Source: Rhodobacteraceae bacterium M382 (GTDB lineage Bacteria; Pseudomonadota; Alphaproteobacteria; Rhodobacterales; Rhodobacteraceae). From it: 64,000 bases of DNA. The translations under genes were made by a program, and so were the position numbers. How positions within the stretch are numbered: position 1 is the stretch's first letter; each line of letters starts with the position of its first letter. The notes below the pieces were generated by a model. The model saw only the letters and a list, made by a program, of their open reading frames with translations, ran no database searches and had not been told where the DNA came from. The stretch lies in the NCBI GenBank assembly GCA_025141015.1, contig CP081098.1, positions 2,734,501 through 2,798,500 of the forward strand. The letters run 5' to 3'. Shown piece after piece: positions 18,769 through 28,419 of this stretch.

Positions 18769-19992
18769 TTATTGCGCAGCCATCGGAATGCGCGCGATCT
18801 GACACCGCTGCCAAAGAGCCGACAAAGCTCCGATCAGATGGGCAATGTCAGCATCCGAATGCACCGGGGATGGCGTAATTCTCAGCCGCTCTGTTCCCTT
18901 GGGAACGGTCGGATAATTGATCGGCTGGATGTAGATCCCATATTCTTCCAACAGGGTGTCCGAGATGAATTTGCATTTCACCGGATCACCCACCATCACC
19001 GGAATGATGTGGCTGGGGTTGGGGATGTGCGGGATGCCTTCGGCGTCCAGCAGAGCCCGCACCTGTGCCACCCGTTCCTTTTGGGTGTCGCGTTCAGCTG
19101 CCGATTCCTTGAGATGGCGAATCGAGGCTGCCGCCCCGGCCGCAATTGCTGGTGGCAACGCAGTGGTAAAGATGAAACCGCTGGCAAAACTGCGCACAAA
19201 ATCGCACAACACCGCCGAGGCCGCGATATAGCCGCCAACCACGCCAAACGCCTTGCCCAGGGTGCCTTCGATCACGGTGAGCCGGTCCATCAGACCTTCG
19301 CGTTCCGCTATCCCACCGCCGCGTGGACCATACAATCCCACGGCATGCACCTCGTCCAGATAGGTCATCGCGCCGTATGTGTCGGCGAGATCACAGATCT
19401 CCTTGATCGGAGCGATGTCACCATCCATCGAATAGACCGACTCAAATGCAATCAATTTGGGCGCATCCGCCGGGGCAGCGGCCAATTTGGCCTCCAGATC
19501 CTCCAGATCATTGTGTTTCCAGATCACCTTTTGGGCCCGTGAGTGGCGCACACCTTCGATCATGGAGGCGTGGTTGAGCGCATCTGAAAACACGATGCAT
19601 CCGGGAATTTTGGACGCCAATGTCCCCAGGGCGGCCCAGTTGGACACATAGCCAGAGGTAAACAAAAGCGCGGCTTCCTTGCCGTGCAGGTCGGCCAATT
19701 CGGCCTCGAGCAGCACGTGGTCGTGGGTTGTACCTGAAATATTGCGGGTGCCCCCCGCACCGGCACCGCATCGGTCCAGCCCGTCATGCATGGCCGCCAG
19801 CACCGAAGGGTGCTGACCCATGCCCAGATAATCATTGGAACACCAAACAGTTACATCTCTTTGGGTGTCCGCGTCGGTCTGGGCCGCGCTGGGAAAGGAG
19901 CCGCAGCGACGTTGCAAATCGACGAACACACGATAGTTGCCTTCATCGCGCAGGTCGTCCAGTTGCTGGGTAAAGAAGCGTTCGAAATTCAT
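18769..19992 (-). CDS. hemA: 5-aminolevulinate synthase
   Basis: PLP enzyme condensing glycine and succinyl-CoA to ALA, the first tetrapyrrole step in alphaproteobacteria. The 407 residues from ATG 19992 match the family length. The Schiff-base lysine is in EGTLGKAFG (Lys247), with the YLDEVHAVG aspartate motif (Asp213) and the [12 protein letters not shown] phosphate loop. An in-frame 68-residue upstream extension crosses the promoter and is rejected. An FNR-type box is centred 65 bases before the start, so expression should rise under low oxygen or NO, when haem c, b and d1 are needed for NirS and NorCB. Divergent from the Crp/Fnr gene. Confidence 0.95.
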   Translation of the reverse strand: MNFERFFTQQLDDLRDEGNYRVFVDLQRRCGSFPSAAQTDADTQRDVTVWCSNDYLGMGQHPSVLAAMHDGLDRCGAGAGGTRNISGTTHDHVLLEAELADLHGKEAALLFTSGYVSNWAALGTLASKIPGCIVFSDALNHASMIEGVRHSRAQKVIWKHNDLEDLEAKLAAAPADAPKLIAFESVYSMDGDIAPIKEICDLADTYGAMTYLDEVHAVGLYGPRGGGIAEREGLMDRLTVIEGTLGKAFGVVGGYIAASAVLCDFVRSFASGFIFTTALPPAIAAGAAASIRHLKESAAERDTQKERVAQVRALLDAEGIPHIPNPSHIIPVMVGDPVKCKFISDTLLEEYGIYIQPINYPTVPKGTERLRITPSPVHSDADIAHLIGALSALWQRCQIARIPMAAQ

Positions 19993-20050
19993 CACGGTCT
20001 CCCGGGCTGATACGTTGGAAAGACCATAAAAGCCGGGCACACCGCCATAC

Positions 20051-20064
20051 ATGACAATAGTCAA
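20051..20064 (-). promoter_or_regulatory. FNR/NNR-type box of hemA
   Basis: TTGACTATTGTCAT on the minus strand, one mismatch in ten half-site positions, centred 65 bases before hemA. It lies in the hemA-regulator divergent spacer, so autoregulation of the regulator from the same site is possible. Confidence 0.65.
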
Positions 20065-20219
20065 GAGCCAGACCGGAAATCCAAATCGCACATGACGTGA
20101 CAGGGCGGTTTCGAAAAGACGGGTGCGTTCGGATTGAAACTTCGTTAATTTGGGGAAACGACCGCAAAAGAGCGGCAACTGATGCGGGGCCAACACCGCA
20201 TCTCAAAAAGGGGACAAGA

Positions 20220-20921
20220 TTGGCTCACGAAAAGGAAAAGGCGATTGCGCGGCAGTCGATGTTGATACGGTCCTTGCCAGACCAGCACATCGAAACGCTG
20301 CTAAGCAAGGCGCATTGGCGACATTATGACAGGGGCGAGACCCTGTTTTTGCAGGACGAAGATGCCACCGCAATCCACGTGGTTCTGGACGGATGGGTAA
20401 AGCTGTTCCGAATGGCTCCGAATGGCTCCGAAGCCGTGGTCAGCGTCTTTACACGTGGCGAAAGCTTTGGCGAAGCGGTCGCGCTTCGCGCCACGCCGTA
20501 TCCGGTGTCGGCCGAAGCCGTGACAGCGGCGGAAGTCATGCATATTCCGGCGACGGTCCTGACGTCGATCATGAAAGATGATCCACAAATCTGCATCACC
20601 ATTCTGGCCTCGACCTTTACCCATCTGCATTCGCTGGTGGAACAATTGGAACAGCTGAAGGCCCAGACCGGAGCGCAGCGGGTCGCGGAATTCCTGTTGC
20701 ATCTGTGTCACGTGCAGGAAGGCCCCTGCGAAGTGATCCTCCCCTACGACAAGGTGCTGATCGCCGGACGTCTGGGGATGAAACCCGAAAGCCTGAGCCG
20801 CGCCTTTGCCAGATTGAAACCCGCCGGGGTCAAGATCAAGAAAAACCACGCGGTGATCGACGATGTCGATACGTTACGCGACTATGCCGACAGTGATCCG
20901 GCAGAGAGCTGGAGCAGATAA
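20220..20921 (+). CDS. Crp/Fnr-family regulator, DNR/NnrR type
   Basis: Cytoplasmic transcription regulator likely sensing NO or low oxygen and controlling the denitrification genes. TTG 20220 with an AAGGGG box gives 233 residues; an ATG at 20259 would give 220. An N-terminal cyclic-nucleotide-like beta-roll is followed by a dimer helix (VEQLEQLKAQTGAQRVAEF) and a winged helix with recognition sequence PESLSRAF, whose E-x-x-S-R residues read TTGA half-sites. It has no N-terminal Cys cluster, so it is not an Fe-S FNR; DNR/NnrR proteins bind haem. It starts 227 bases from divergent hemA and overlaps the DUF4202 gene by 1 base. The exact subgroup name is uncertain. Confidence 0.85.
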   Translation: MAHEKEKAIARQSMLIRSLPDQHIETLLSKAHWRHYDRGETLFLQDEDATAIHVVLDGWVKLFRMAPNGSEAVVSVFTRGESFGEAVALRATPYPVSAEAVTAAEVMHIPATVLTSIMKDDPQICITILASTFTHLHSLVEQLEQLKAQTGAQRVAEFLLHLCHVQEGPCEVILPYDKVLIAGRLGMKPESLSRAFARLKPAGVKIKKNHAVIDDVDTLRDYADSDPAESWSR

Positions 20922-21484
20922 TGACAGATCGTTTACAGGCGACACTGGACGCGATTGACGCGACCAACAGCCATGACCCGCGACAGGACGAAAGCCAGCC
21001 AGAGGCGCTTTTGTATGGGCAGCGGATGAGCCAGGAGTTGGCCCGTTTGTTTCCCGATGCCGCGCCCGAATTGCAGATTGCCGCGCGCGCCCAGCATGTG
21101 GAACGCTGGACCTTGCCACGCGCGTCCTTCCCCGAGGGGCGGACCGGTTATCTGACCTGGCGCAAACAGCTGGCCGTGCATCACGCACAGGTCGCGGGAC
21201 GGATCATGGCCGACACCGGATATGAAGACGCGCAGGTCGAAACGGTTGGGCGGATGTTGCGCAAGGAAGGGATCAAACGTCATGCGGATACGCAGCAATT
21301 GGAAGATGTTATCTGTTTCGTATTCCTGAAATGGTATTTTGCACCCTTTGCCGCCAAACATTCTCCCGAAAAGATCCAGCGCATTGTCGAGAAAACCGCC
21401 CGCAAGATGTCGGACGATGCGCGCGCGCGGGTATTGGACGAATTTGATCTGCCCGAAGAACTGGCGGCTGCATTTCGCCTTTGA
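20921..21484 (+). CDS. DUF4202 protein of unknown function
   Basis: Soluble protein of 187 residues that I assign to DUF4202. It is helix-rich with an HVERW-x-LPR stretch near residues 60-67 and several conserved-looking His/Asp positions (HHAQVAGRI, IKRHAD, EDVICFVF) that resemble an HD-like fold. No catalytic role is known. Its ATG shares the last base of the regulator stop (TAATG), so the two are co-translated. The tie to a denitrification regulator suggests a signalling or stress role, but that is context only. Confidence 0.75.
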   Translation: MTDRLQATLDAIDATNSHDPRQDESQPEALLYGQRMSQELARLFPDAAPELQIAARAQHVERWTLPRASFPEGRTGYLTWRKQLAVHHAQVAGRIMADTGYEDAQVETVGRMLRKEGIKRHADTQQLEDVICFVFLKWYFAPFAAKHSPEKIQRIVEKTARKMSDDARARVLDEFDLPEELAAAFRL

Positions 21485-21569
21485 TCCTGATTGGCACCAG
21501 AGAACGGGGCGCTCCCGCCCGGTTTCGCTGTTTCCTGCGGAAACCTCTCAACCCGTTGGGCCAGGCCGC

Positions 21570-21586
21570 GCCGCCCGCTGGGCGGC
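21570..21586. terminator. GC hairpin in convergent spacer DUF4202/norF
   Basis: GCCGCCC-GCT-GGGCGGC perfect stem between two convergent genes; a weaker GTTTCC/GGAAAC stem lies at 21530-21544. No T-run on either side, so termination is uncertain. Confidence 0.3.
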
Positions 21587-21610
21587 CCGGCAGCCCATCC
21601 CCCAGTGGCC

Positions 21611-21883
21611 TCAGATCAACGACAGCCCAAACAGGATCAGCGTGAACAGAGTCACGCTGAGGTTGAAACCGCGCAGCCAGCCCGGCGCATGCGCCAGATC
21701 CAGGTACCGCGCCAGGATGATCCGCGATTTCACCAAAGCCAACAGCAGGATCGCACCGCCCACAACTTTGGGTGGCAGGGCCAATGCCGTGAGTGCCGCC
21801 GAACTGAGACTCAGAGCAATCAAAAGGCCCCAGGCCTGGGTCAGAGCGCGGGTTTCCAGCGTATTTTCAGATGGGTCGGCCAT
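21611..21883 (-). CDS. norF: NorF-like small membrane subunit
   Basis: Hydrophobic protein of 90 residues with three predicted helices, similar to cytochrome-oxidase subunit IV/NorF. Last gene of norCBQDEF, 6 bases after norE. NorF is thought to help assemble or stabilise active NO reductase together with NorE; it is not part of the purified NorCB complex. Confidence 0.85.
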   Translation of the reverse strand: MADPSENTLETRALTQAWGLLIALSLSSAALTALALPPKVVGGAILLLALVKSRIILARYLDLAHAPGWLRGFNLSVTLFTLILFGLSLI

Positions 21884-21889
21884 GACAGA

Positions 21890-22453
21890 TCACCCCAGCA
21901 GATAGATCACGGGAAACAGCAAGATCCACACCAGATCCACCATGTGCCAGAATTGGGCTCCGGCCTCGATGTTGCGGGGATTGTCGCGCCAGGCCACCAG
22001 CAGCAAAATACCGACCCCGGCCAGAACATGTGCCGCATGAAACCCGGTCAGCAAATAGTAGAACATGAAGAAGGGGTGGGTGTCGGTCCCGATCCCCTGT
22101 GCGGCCTTGCCTGCGTATTCCGCTCCTTTGATGACCAGAAACACCACCCCCAACGCCGCGGCCCCAATCAGGGCCACGCGCGCCCGCAGACGTTGCACCT
22201 GTCGACGCCAGTTCAGCGCCAGCGCCGCCAGATAGCCCGAGGACACAAGAACAACCGTGTTCAACGCCGCGCCTGTGCGATCGAGATAGGATTGCGCCTC
22301 GGCAAATCCGACAGGGTCAGTCAAACGCACCCCCATGAACGCAATCAATCCGGCACCAAAGACCAGAAGTTCCGAAATGATCAGAACCCACATCATCAAT
22401 TCGCCGGGCAATTCGTCAATCAGACTGCCCTGCTCCACGGTCTGTTCGTTCAT
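21890..22453 (-). CDS. norE: NorE, subunit III-like membrane protein
   Basis: Membrane protein of 187 residues with five hydrophobic helices and the LPGELMMWVLIISELLVF opening typical of oxidase subunit III-like NorE. Its start overlaps the norD stop by 4 bases. NorE improves NO reductase activity in Paracoccus and may help insert cofactors. The conserved His and Glu positions (ISELLVFG, GFHAAHVLAG) are present. Confidence 0.88.
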   Translation of the reverse strand: MNEQTVEQGSLIDELPGELMMWVLIISELLVFGAGLIAFMGVRLTDPVGFAEAQSYLDRTGAALNTVVLVSSGYLAALALNWRRQVQRLRARVALIGAAALGVVFLVIKGAEYAGKAAQGIGTDTHPFFMFYYLLTGFHAAHVLAGVGILLLVAWRDNPRNIEAGAQFWHMVDLVWILLFPVIYLLG

Positions 22454-24381
22454 GCCCCCACCAGTTGGCGATAGATCTGGGGCAAGGCCATGGTCAGCCG
22501 CGCGGGGTCGGGAATGACGGCAAAGCCGCCCTGCCCGAACATCCGCGCGAACCAGCTTTTGGCTTGTTTGTCGATGGTCACCCCAAAGACCGACTGGCCC
22601 AAACGGCGGGCCTCGCGCACGGCCATCGCGGTGTCTTCAATACCGTGGCGGCCCTCATAGTGGTCCAGATCGTTGGGTTTGCCGTCGGTGATCACCAACA
22701 ACAGGCGCCGTTTGCGCGACTGGGCGGCCAGATCTGCCGAGGTATGGCGGATCGCAGCACCCAGACGGGTGTAGAAACCGGGACGCAAGGACCCGATGCG
22801 CTGTTCGATCAGACCGCTCATGGGTTCATCAAAACCTTTGCATTTCTGCACGTATACACGCGACCGTTTCAGCGAGCTAAAGGCGTGGATTGCAAACTCG
22901 TCGCCGCAGGCATTCAGCCCCCAGGCCAATGCCGCCAGCGCTTCGCGTTCCACATCGATAACGGCCCGGTCACCCACGGCGCTTTCGGTGGATCTGGAAA
23001 CATCCAGCAGAATTGACACGGCCAAATCACGGGCTTCGGGGCGCGATTGCATCCAGACCCGTTCATTGCCCTCGCCGCTTGCCTGGCGGTCCACCTGCGC
23101 ACGCACGGCGGCTTCGATGTCCAACACATCGCCATCCAAATGGCCACGGGTCATGACGCGGCCCGGGCGCAACGCTTCGAATTGGCGTTTGACGGCACGG
23201 ATACGGCGCGCTGTGGCCGGGTCTTTGGCGAATTCGGATGCGTCTTCGCGGATTTCGGCATCCGAGGTCAGAACATTGACGTGATCAGGCAGATAGGCAT
23301 TGGTGCGCACATCCCATTCCGGATACAGCACCCGACCGGACAGGCGTTCGCGATCCACGTCTTCGGGGGCCAGATCAAGGTGCAGCTTTAACCGGGTCGG
23401 CGGGGCCTTGGAAATCTGACCCAATCCGATTTCATCCTGGTCATCGGCGGCCTTTTTGGCGTTGTCGGGATCGTCGTCATCAATCCGGCGGTTCAGGTTC
23501 AGGAACTCGGCCCAGCTGAGGATCGCTTCGAATTTGTGCAGGATAAAGCTGTCACTACGTTCTGCCTGATCCGATTTGCGGCGTCGGGCACGGTGGGTTT
23601 TCTCACCGCTTTCTTCGGGGGGACCATCGGTATCGCGGCTTTCGACGTCCATGTGTTCAGAGCGGGATACTTCGCGCAGATCGGGCCACAGCGGGACCGG
23701 ACGAAACGGTTGATAACCGCGCGGGGCCTCAAGATTGTCCAGCGCCTCCGTAGACATCGCCTGCCACAACGGTTGGGCCTGGGCGGGCAAATCCGCACCC
23801 AGCATATGGCGGATCACAGCTTCGACCTGGGCCTCTACGGGCGGCAGATTGGAAACCTGGCGTTGGTGCAGCACACCATCGCACAGCGCCGCATAAAGCG
23901 TGCGCATACCCGGTGCGCCGTCCAGAGTATCGTCAACCATATGTTGGGCCGCCGCCAGCGCGCGCAGGTCCGCACGCAGGGGGTCTTCTTCTTCGATCCG
24001 GGTTCCGGCAAATGCGGCCGTCGCGGCCAGCCAGACATAGAGCGCGCCATTGGCCTCGCGCGTGGGAAAGACCGCCAGCCGATCCGGCAGGCGCAGAATT
24101 TCACCATCAAAACTGGCGCGCGGCAGCAGCTCGGCTTCGGTGCCCAAGCGGCGCCGCCAGCTCAGACGATGGTGCGAAACCTCGGGGGAAACGGGGCGCA
24201 GCTCAACAGCTGGGCTGCCCCCCAGTCCCCGAAAGAGGACTGCCAGCCGCCCCCCGACCTCACTGAGGTCGACAACGGCTCCCTCATGCGCCTCAGGCGC
24301 ATCGAGACGGCTGGCAAGGGTGTGCCATAGTTTCCCGACAGTTTCTTCGGGTTCCCATGGCTCAAAGTCGATCTTTACCAT
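22450..24381 (-). CDS. norD: NorD, von Willebrand-A activation protein
   Basis: Protein of 643 residues needed to activate NO reductase. A C-terminal vWA domain carries the MIDAS motif D-x-S-x-S (DVSRSTES) and a second acidic site (ITDGKPND). It acts with the MoxR-type ATPase NorQ, probably in insertion of the FeB centre into NorB. The long N-terminal region is helical and charged. norQ ends 9 bases upstream, and norE overlaps downstream. Usual length for alphaproteobacterial NorD. Confidence 0.93.
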   Translation of the reverse strand: MVKIDFEPWEPEETVGKLWHTLASRLDAPEAHEGAVVDLSEVGGRLAVLFRGLGGSPAVELRPVSPEVSHHRLSWRRRLGTEAELLPRASFDGEILRLPDRLAVFPTREANGALYVWLAATAAFAGTRIEEEDPLRADLRALAAAQHMVDDTLDGAPGMRTLYAALCDGVLHQRQVSNLPPVEAQVEAVIRHMLGADLPAQAQPLWQAMSTEALDNLEAPRGYQPFRPVPLWPDLREVSRSEHMDVESRDTDGPPEESGEKTHRARRRKSDQAERSDSFILHKFEAILSWAEFLNLNRRIDDDDPDNAKKAADDQDEIGLGQISKAPPTRLKLHLDLAPEDVDRERLSGRVLYPEWDVRTNAYLPDHVNVLTSDAEIREDASEFAKDPATARRIRAVKRQFEALRPGRVMTRGHLDGDVLDIEAAVRAQVDRQASGEGNERVWMQSRPEARDLAVSILLDVSRSTESAVGDRAVIDVEREALAALAWGLNACGDEFAIHAFSSLKRSRVYVQKCKGFDEPMSGLIEQRIGSLRPGFYTRLGAAIRHTSADLAAQSRKRRLLLVITDGKPNDLDHYEGRHGIEDTAMAVREARRLGQSVFGVTIDKQAKSWFARMFGQGGFAVIPDPARLTMALPQIYRQLVGA

Positions 24382-24390
24382 CTGTCGGCC

Positions 24391-25206
24391 TCACCCAAAG
24401 ACGGCAGTGACAAGATCGAGGAGCCCGCGCTTTATGTCTTCGTCGTCTGTCAACGGTTCGATCATCGCCGCACGGATGGCGCGATCGGTATTCATTCCTT
24501 GTGCAATCAGGGTTGCGGCATAGACCACCAGACGGGTCGAAACCCCTTCTTCCAGGTCCTGCCCCTTGAGGCCCCGCAGTTTTCCGGCCAGACGCACCAG
24601 CGCCTTGCAGCGGTCAACGTCCAATCCGCTTTCTTCGGCCACGATCTTGGTTTCCAGCTCTTGCGCAGGAAAATCGAATTCGACCGAGATGAACCGCTGA
24701 CGGGTGGAGGGTTTCAGCGTCTTGAGAATATTCTGATAGCCCGGGTTATAAGAGGCCACGAGCATAAAGCCGGGTGCGGCTTCGAGTTCTTCGCCGGTGC
24801 GATCAATCGGCAGGATACGCCGGTCATCGGTCAGTGGGTGCAGCACGACGGTGACGTCCTTGCGGGCTTCGACCACTTCGTCGAGATAACAGATCGCCCC
24901 TTCGCGCACCGCGCGGGTCAGCGGTCCATCGACCCAGACGGTTTCGCCGCCCTTCAGCAGGTAACGCCCGATCAGGTCGGCTGCGGCCAGGTCATCGTGA
25001 CAGGCAACAGTATACAATGGGCGGCCCAGTTTGGCGGCCATGTGGGCCACAAATCGGGTTTTACCGCAGCCAGTCGGACCTTTGAGCAGGACCGGCAGGC
25101 CATTTTCATGCGCGGCGGTGAAGACTTCGCGTTCATCGCCCTGCGGGAGGTAGAAGGGGGCGTCAGCCGCCCCCATTCCGAGGTTCATATTTCCGTCCAT
25201 ATCCAT
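24391..25206 (-). CDS. norQ: NorQ, MoxR-type AAA+ ATPase
   Basis: Cytoplasmic ATPase of 271 residues working with NorD in NorB maturation. Walker A GPTGCGKT lies near residues 43-50 and Walker B ICYLDEV near 104-110, with sensor NPGYQN. Its ATG overlaps the norB stop (TAATG). A shorter start at Met7 is possible but less well coupled. Confidence 0.94.
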   Translation of the reverse strand: MDMDGNMNLGMGAADAPFYLPQGDEREVFTAAHENGLPVLLKGPTGCGKTRFVAHMAAKLGRPLYTVACHDDLAAADLIGRYLLKGGETVWVDGPLTRAVREGAICYLDEVVEARKDVTVVLHPLTDDRRILPIDRTGEELEAAPGFMLVASYNPGYQNILKTLKPSTRQRFISVEFDFPAQELETKIVAEESGLDVDRCKALVRLAGKLRGLKGQDLEEGVSTRLVVYAATLIAQGMNTDRAIRAAMIEPLTDDEDIKRGLLDLVTAVFG

Positions 25207-26570
25207 TACTCAGCCGGAGTTTCGACAGCGCGTTCGATGATTTCCTTGCGCGGTACCCACATCGCATAGATGAAGAGCACAGCCCCAAGAACAACCACGA
25301 TACCCGACCCAAAGCGCATCCAATAGAAGATGGCCAATTGATCCTGCACGTCCATGAAGTAGTCGCCCAGAACACGCTGCAGGTGGGTTTGAATGGTCCC
25401 TGCAAAGGTCAGAACAAAGGTCATGAACACCATACCGGATGTCATCATCCAGAAGGATACCATGTTGAGAACCTGGTTATAGGGATCACGTCCCCGCAGG
25501 ATCGGCATGGCATAGCTGAAGATCGCCAGGTTCAGAGCCACATAGGCCCCAAAGAACGCCAGGTGTCCGTGGGCTGCAGTGATCTGCGTGCCGTGGGTGT
25601 AATAGTTCACACCGTGCAGCGTGTGCAGGAAGCCCCAGATGCCAGCGCCAAAGAAGGCAAGTGTCGCACAGCCCAGGGACCACAGCAAAGCGGCCTTGTT
25701 GGGGTGATCACGACGGCCCTTCCAGACCATGACAAAGGCGAAGGACATCATCGCAAAGAACGGGATGACTTCGAGCGAGCTGAAGATGGATCCGATCCAC
25801 TGCCAGTACGCAGGCGCACCGATCCAGTAATAGTGGTGTCCGGTGCCAAGGATCCCCGAGAACAGGGCCGCGGCAACGATGACATAGAGCCATTTTTCAA
25901 CGATCTCACGGTCAACACCGGTCAGTTTCAGCATCAGATAGGCCAGGATCGAGGCCATGATCAGTTCCCAGACGCCTTCCACCCACAGGTGAACGATGTA
26001 CCACCAGAACATTTTGTCCAGTGCCAGGTTTTCGGGGTTGTAGAAGCTGAACAGGAACAGCAGCGCCAAACCCCAGAGCCCCAGAAGCAGGATATTGGTG
26101 ATGGCGGTCTTCTTGCCCTTCAGAACGGTCATGGACACGTTGTAAAGGAACAGAAGGGCAGCAACCACAATACCGGCTTTGACCCATTTGGGTTGTTCGA
26201 TGAACTCGCGGCCTTCTTTACCCAGCAGCCAGTGACCTTCGAACAGGTTGAACACATAAGTGACAACCACGCCCAGTGTACCGATGACCAGAATGGCCAG
26301 CTGCAGATAGGCGATTTTCTCTGAATGGATTTCCCGTTCCGCCTCTTCGGGGATCAGGAAATAAGCGGCTCCGAAGAAGCCGGTAATCAGCCACACAATC
26401 AATGAATTGGTGTGCAGCATGCGTACGGTGTTGAACGGAAGAAGTTCAGACAGCGTGTTTGGCGCCACATAGATCCAGCCGGCGAGCAGACCGCCCAGCA
26501 CCTGGACTGCGAACAGGCCCATGGCCACTGCAAAGTAGACCAGAGCAACTCTTTGAGATTTGTATTTCAT
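25206..26570 (-). CDS. norB: Nitric oxide reductase subunit B
   Basis: Catalytic haem b/b3-FeB membrane subunit that reduces 2 NO to N2O. It has 454 residues and twelve transmembrane helices. Metal-ligand and catalytic segments are visible: LHTNSLIVWL (haem b His), the WVEGVWEL segment with the catalytic glutamate, TGHHYYWIG for FeB histidines, and HGHLAFFGAY. The short form that needs NorC, not the quinol-oxidising qNor with an N-terminal extension. Second gene of norCBQDEF, 14 bases after norC. Confidence 0.97.
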   Translation of the reverse strand: MKYKSQRVALVYFAVAMGLFAVQVLGGLLAGWIYVAPNTLSELLPFNTVRMLHTNSLIVWLITGFFGAAYFLIPEEAEREIHSEKIAYLQLAILVIGTLGVVVTYVFNLFEGHWLLGKEGREFIEQPKWVKAGIVVAALLFLYNVSMTVLKGKKTAITNILLLGLWGLALLFLFSFYNPENLALDKMFWWYIVHLWVEGVWELIMASILAYLMLKLTGVDREIVEKWLYVIVAAALFSGILGTGHHYYWIGAPAYWQWIGSIFSSLEVIPFFAMMSFAFVMVWKGRRDHPNKAALLWSLGCATLAFFGAGIWGFLHTLHGVNYYTHGTQITAAHGHLAFFGAYVALNLAIFSYAMPILRGRDPYNQVLNMVSFWMMTSGMVFMTFVLTFAGTIQTHLQRVLGDYFMDVQDQLAIFYWMRFGSGIVVVLGAVLFIYAMWVPRKEIIERAVETPAE

Positions 26571-26584
26571 TTTCTCAAGTCTCC

Positions 26585-27037
26585 TTAGCCCGCATCATTC
26601 GGCGGCCAGCCCTGAGCATCGATCGTATTGGTCCAGATCAGGAAGTCGCTGAGGTTGCGGATTTCTTCGTCGCTCAGATTGAAGTTTGGCATCTGACGAC
26701 GGCCTTCGATGCCGGTGGGCTGGGATTCCATCCATCCTTTGAGAGTCTCAAAGGCATCTTCAGGATCTTCAAGAACGCCCCAGCGTTCCATCACATTTGC
26801 CAGCTCAGGGGCAAAATAGGCGCCTTCCCCAAGAAGGGAGTGGCAGTTGATACAAGTTTTATCTTCCCAGACCTTTTTACCTGCGGCCACGCTGTGGGTC
26901 AGCGTCTCCACATTGGTCGAAGTGGTGACCATGTATCGTGCCGTGTGGAACGATAGAGCCAGAAAGATGATGATGAAGAACAATGACCCGCCATAGAATA
27001 TATTTCGGGCCATGCTTTTGGTCATGACTTCGCGCAT
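26585..27037 (-). CDS. norC: Nitric oxide reductase subunit C (cytochrome c)
   Basis: Membrane-anchored monohaem cytochrome c passing electrons to NorB. The 150 residues have one N-terminal helix (about 13-31), then the haem site Cys62-x2-Cys65-His66 (CINCH) and a methionine axial ligand in RRQMPNF. Start ATG 27037 follows AAGGAGAG. An FNR/NNR-type site lies about 70 bases upstream. First gene of the operon. Confidence 0.96.
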   Translation of the reverse strand: MREVMTKSMARNIFYGGSLFFIIIFLALSFHTARYMVTTSTNVETLTHSVAAGKKVWEDKTCINCHSLLGEGAYFAPELANVMERWGVLEDPEDAFETLKGWMESQPTGIEGRRQMPNFNLSDEEIRNLSDFLIWTNTIDAQGWPPNDAG

Positions 27038-27100
27038 TGCGCTCTCCTTTGCGCCGCGTTTACGGTCTGTCGGTTATCGGCGGAGGGCCGCTTATCTGCC

Positions 27101-27114
27101 TTAACAAAAGTCAA
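27101..27114 (-). promoter_or_regulatory. FNR/NNR-type box of nor operon
   Basis: TTGACTTTTGTTAA on the minus strand: a perfect left half and one mismatch in the right half, centred about 70 bases before norC. Confidence 0.72.
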
Positions 27115-27234
27115 GCTATTGTGAGTTGCTGATATTTGTTTGGAATATATTGGGTTTTGCGGCCCTGATGGCAGACGCAAAACGGGCGCACCCCGGCTGG
27201 GGCACGCCCAAAATTCAGGTCACCCGGTTGAAAC

Positions 27235-28419
27235 TCAGGACATTGACCCCAGACGTGGCTGGGTCAGCGCAGGCCACATCGCCACGACATACAGCGCAAA
27301 GGCCAGAACCCAGAGAAACCCTGTGATCATCATCGACGGCAGGAACAGGCTGTCCGACAGCATCGGCCCCACCCAACGCATGGCCGCGGCAAGAGCAATG
27401 ACAAAATATCCCAAGGCAATCGGCGTTGGCGCGATCAATGGCCGCCCCGAATGGCCCAGCCCTGCCCGGCTCATCACCGCGAGCGTCATGCCGCCGACAC
27501 AGCCGATTCCCAGAACATGAAGTGCCGCGATTTCATCCCCGATCTGCAGCCCGGCCAGCCCCCACAGGATCAAACCCAGCGCCAGCATGGCCAACCCCAT
27601 ATGCAGGGCCAGAAGGATGGGTTGCTTCAGGCACCAGCCCCCGCCCCATTTGGACAGCCGGATCAGCTGGACCACCCCGAATACGATCGCGATTGCCCCG
27701 GAAAAGATCGCAGGCACCTGCGCCAGAACCAACACCGGGAGCAGGATCGCCAAAACAATTGTCGCGCGTTCGATGACCGGTACACTGCGTGGCCAGCGCG
27801 GCTCGGGAACCCCGTCACGCTTCATGGCATTGCGGGTAAAGGCCGGCGTCACCCGTCCGCCCAGAATGGCGATCAGAGAACACAAGACGATGACCCCGCC
27901 CCGCATTCCGGCATAGGCCGTGTCATCCGTAACCCCGATCCATTCCAGATGGACCATCAGGTTCGACCCCCACAGCAACGCCAGGAAGATCATGAACATC
28001 ATGTTTTGTGGTTTGGGCCGTTTTAGCAGCTGGCTCAGGATCTTGGCCGCCAGAATGGGCACGAATATCAGATCCAGCCCCGCCACCGCCAATGGGGGCA
28101 ATGCCGCCGAATACCAAACGGCCAGGCGTCCGGCAAACCACAGGCCTGACACCACGGCGATATACCCCTGGCGTGCGCCGGGTGCGTTGGTCCAATTGGG
28201 CACTGCTGTCAGGAAAAAACCGCCGATGGCCGCTGTGGCATAGCCAAAAATCATTTCGTGCGCGTGCCACAGATGGGGTGCAAACGCCTGAGAGGGGGTT
28301 TCAATCACCCCACCCAGCCACAGGGTCCAAACCAGACCGGTAAAGATCCCATAAATCCCAGCTGCCAGAAAGAAGACACGAAACCCTTCGCTGAAAACCC
28401 GGTTCACTGTCGCCATCAT
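27235..28419 (-). CDS. nnrS: NnrS family haem-copper membrane protein
   Basis: Polytopic inner-membrane protein with about twelve helices and 394 residues, linked to NO metabolism in many denitrifiers. Histidine-containing segments APHLWHAHEMIFGY and the C-terminal half are typical. Studies in other bacteria suggest that NnrS lowers NO damage to metal centres. Three starts are possible (TTG 28422, ATG 28419, ATG 28416) after GGGAGA; ATG 28419 overlaps the stop of a 22-codon upstream frame. An FNR-like box is at 28561. It is divergent from nirS. Confidence 0.92.
   Translation of the reverse strand: MMATVNRVFSEGFRVFFLAAGIYGIFTGLVWTLWLGGVIETPSQAFAPHLWHAHEMIFGYATAAIGGFFLTAVPNWTNAPGARQGYIAVVSGLWFAGRLAVWYSAALPPLAVAGLDLIFVPILAAKILSQLLKRPKPQNMMFMIFLALLWGSNLMVHLEWIGVTDDTAYAGMRGGVIVLCSLIAILGGRVTPAFTRNAMKRDGVPEPRWPRSVPVIERATIVLAILLPVLVLAQVPAIFSGAIAIVFGVVQLIRLSKWGGGWCLKQPILLALHMGLAMLALGLILWGLAGLQIGDEIAALHVLGIGCVGGMTLAVMSRAGLGHSGRPLIAPTPIALGYFVIALAAAMRWVGPMLSDSLFLPSMMITGFLWVLAFALYVVAMWPALTQPRLGSMS

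Noticed and set aside
20410-20432. Direct duplication of CCGAATGGCT inside the Crp/Fnr gene
   Set aside because: The encoded stretch fits the family without a gap, so this is ordinary codon coincidence rather than an insertion.
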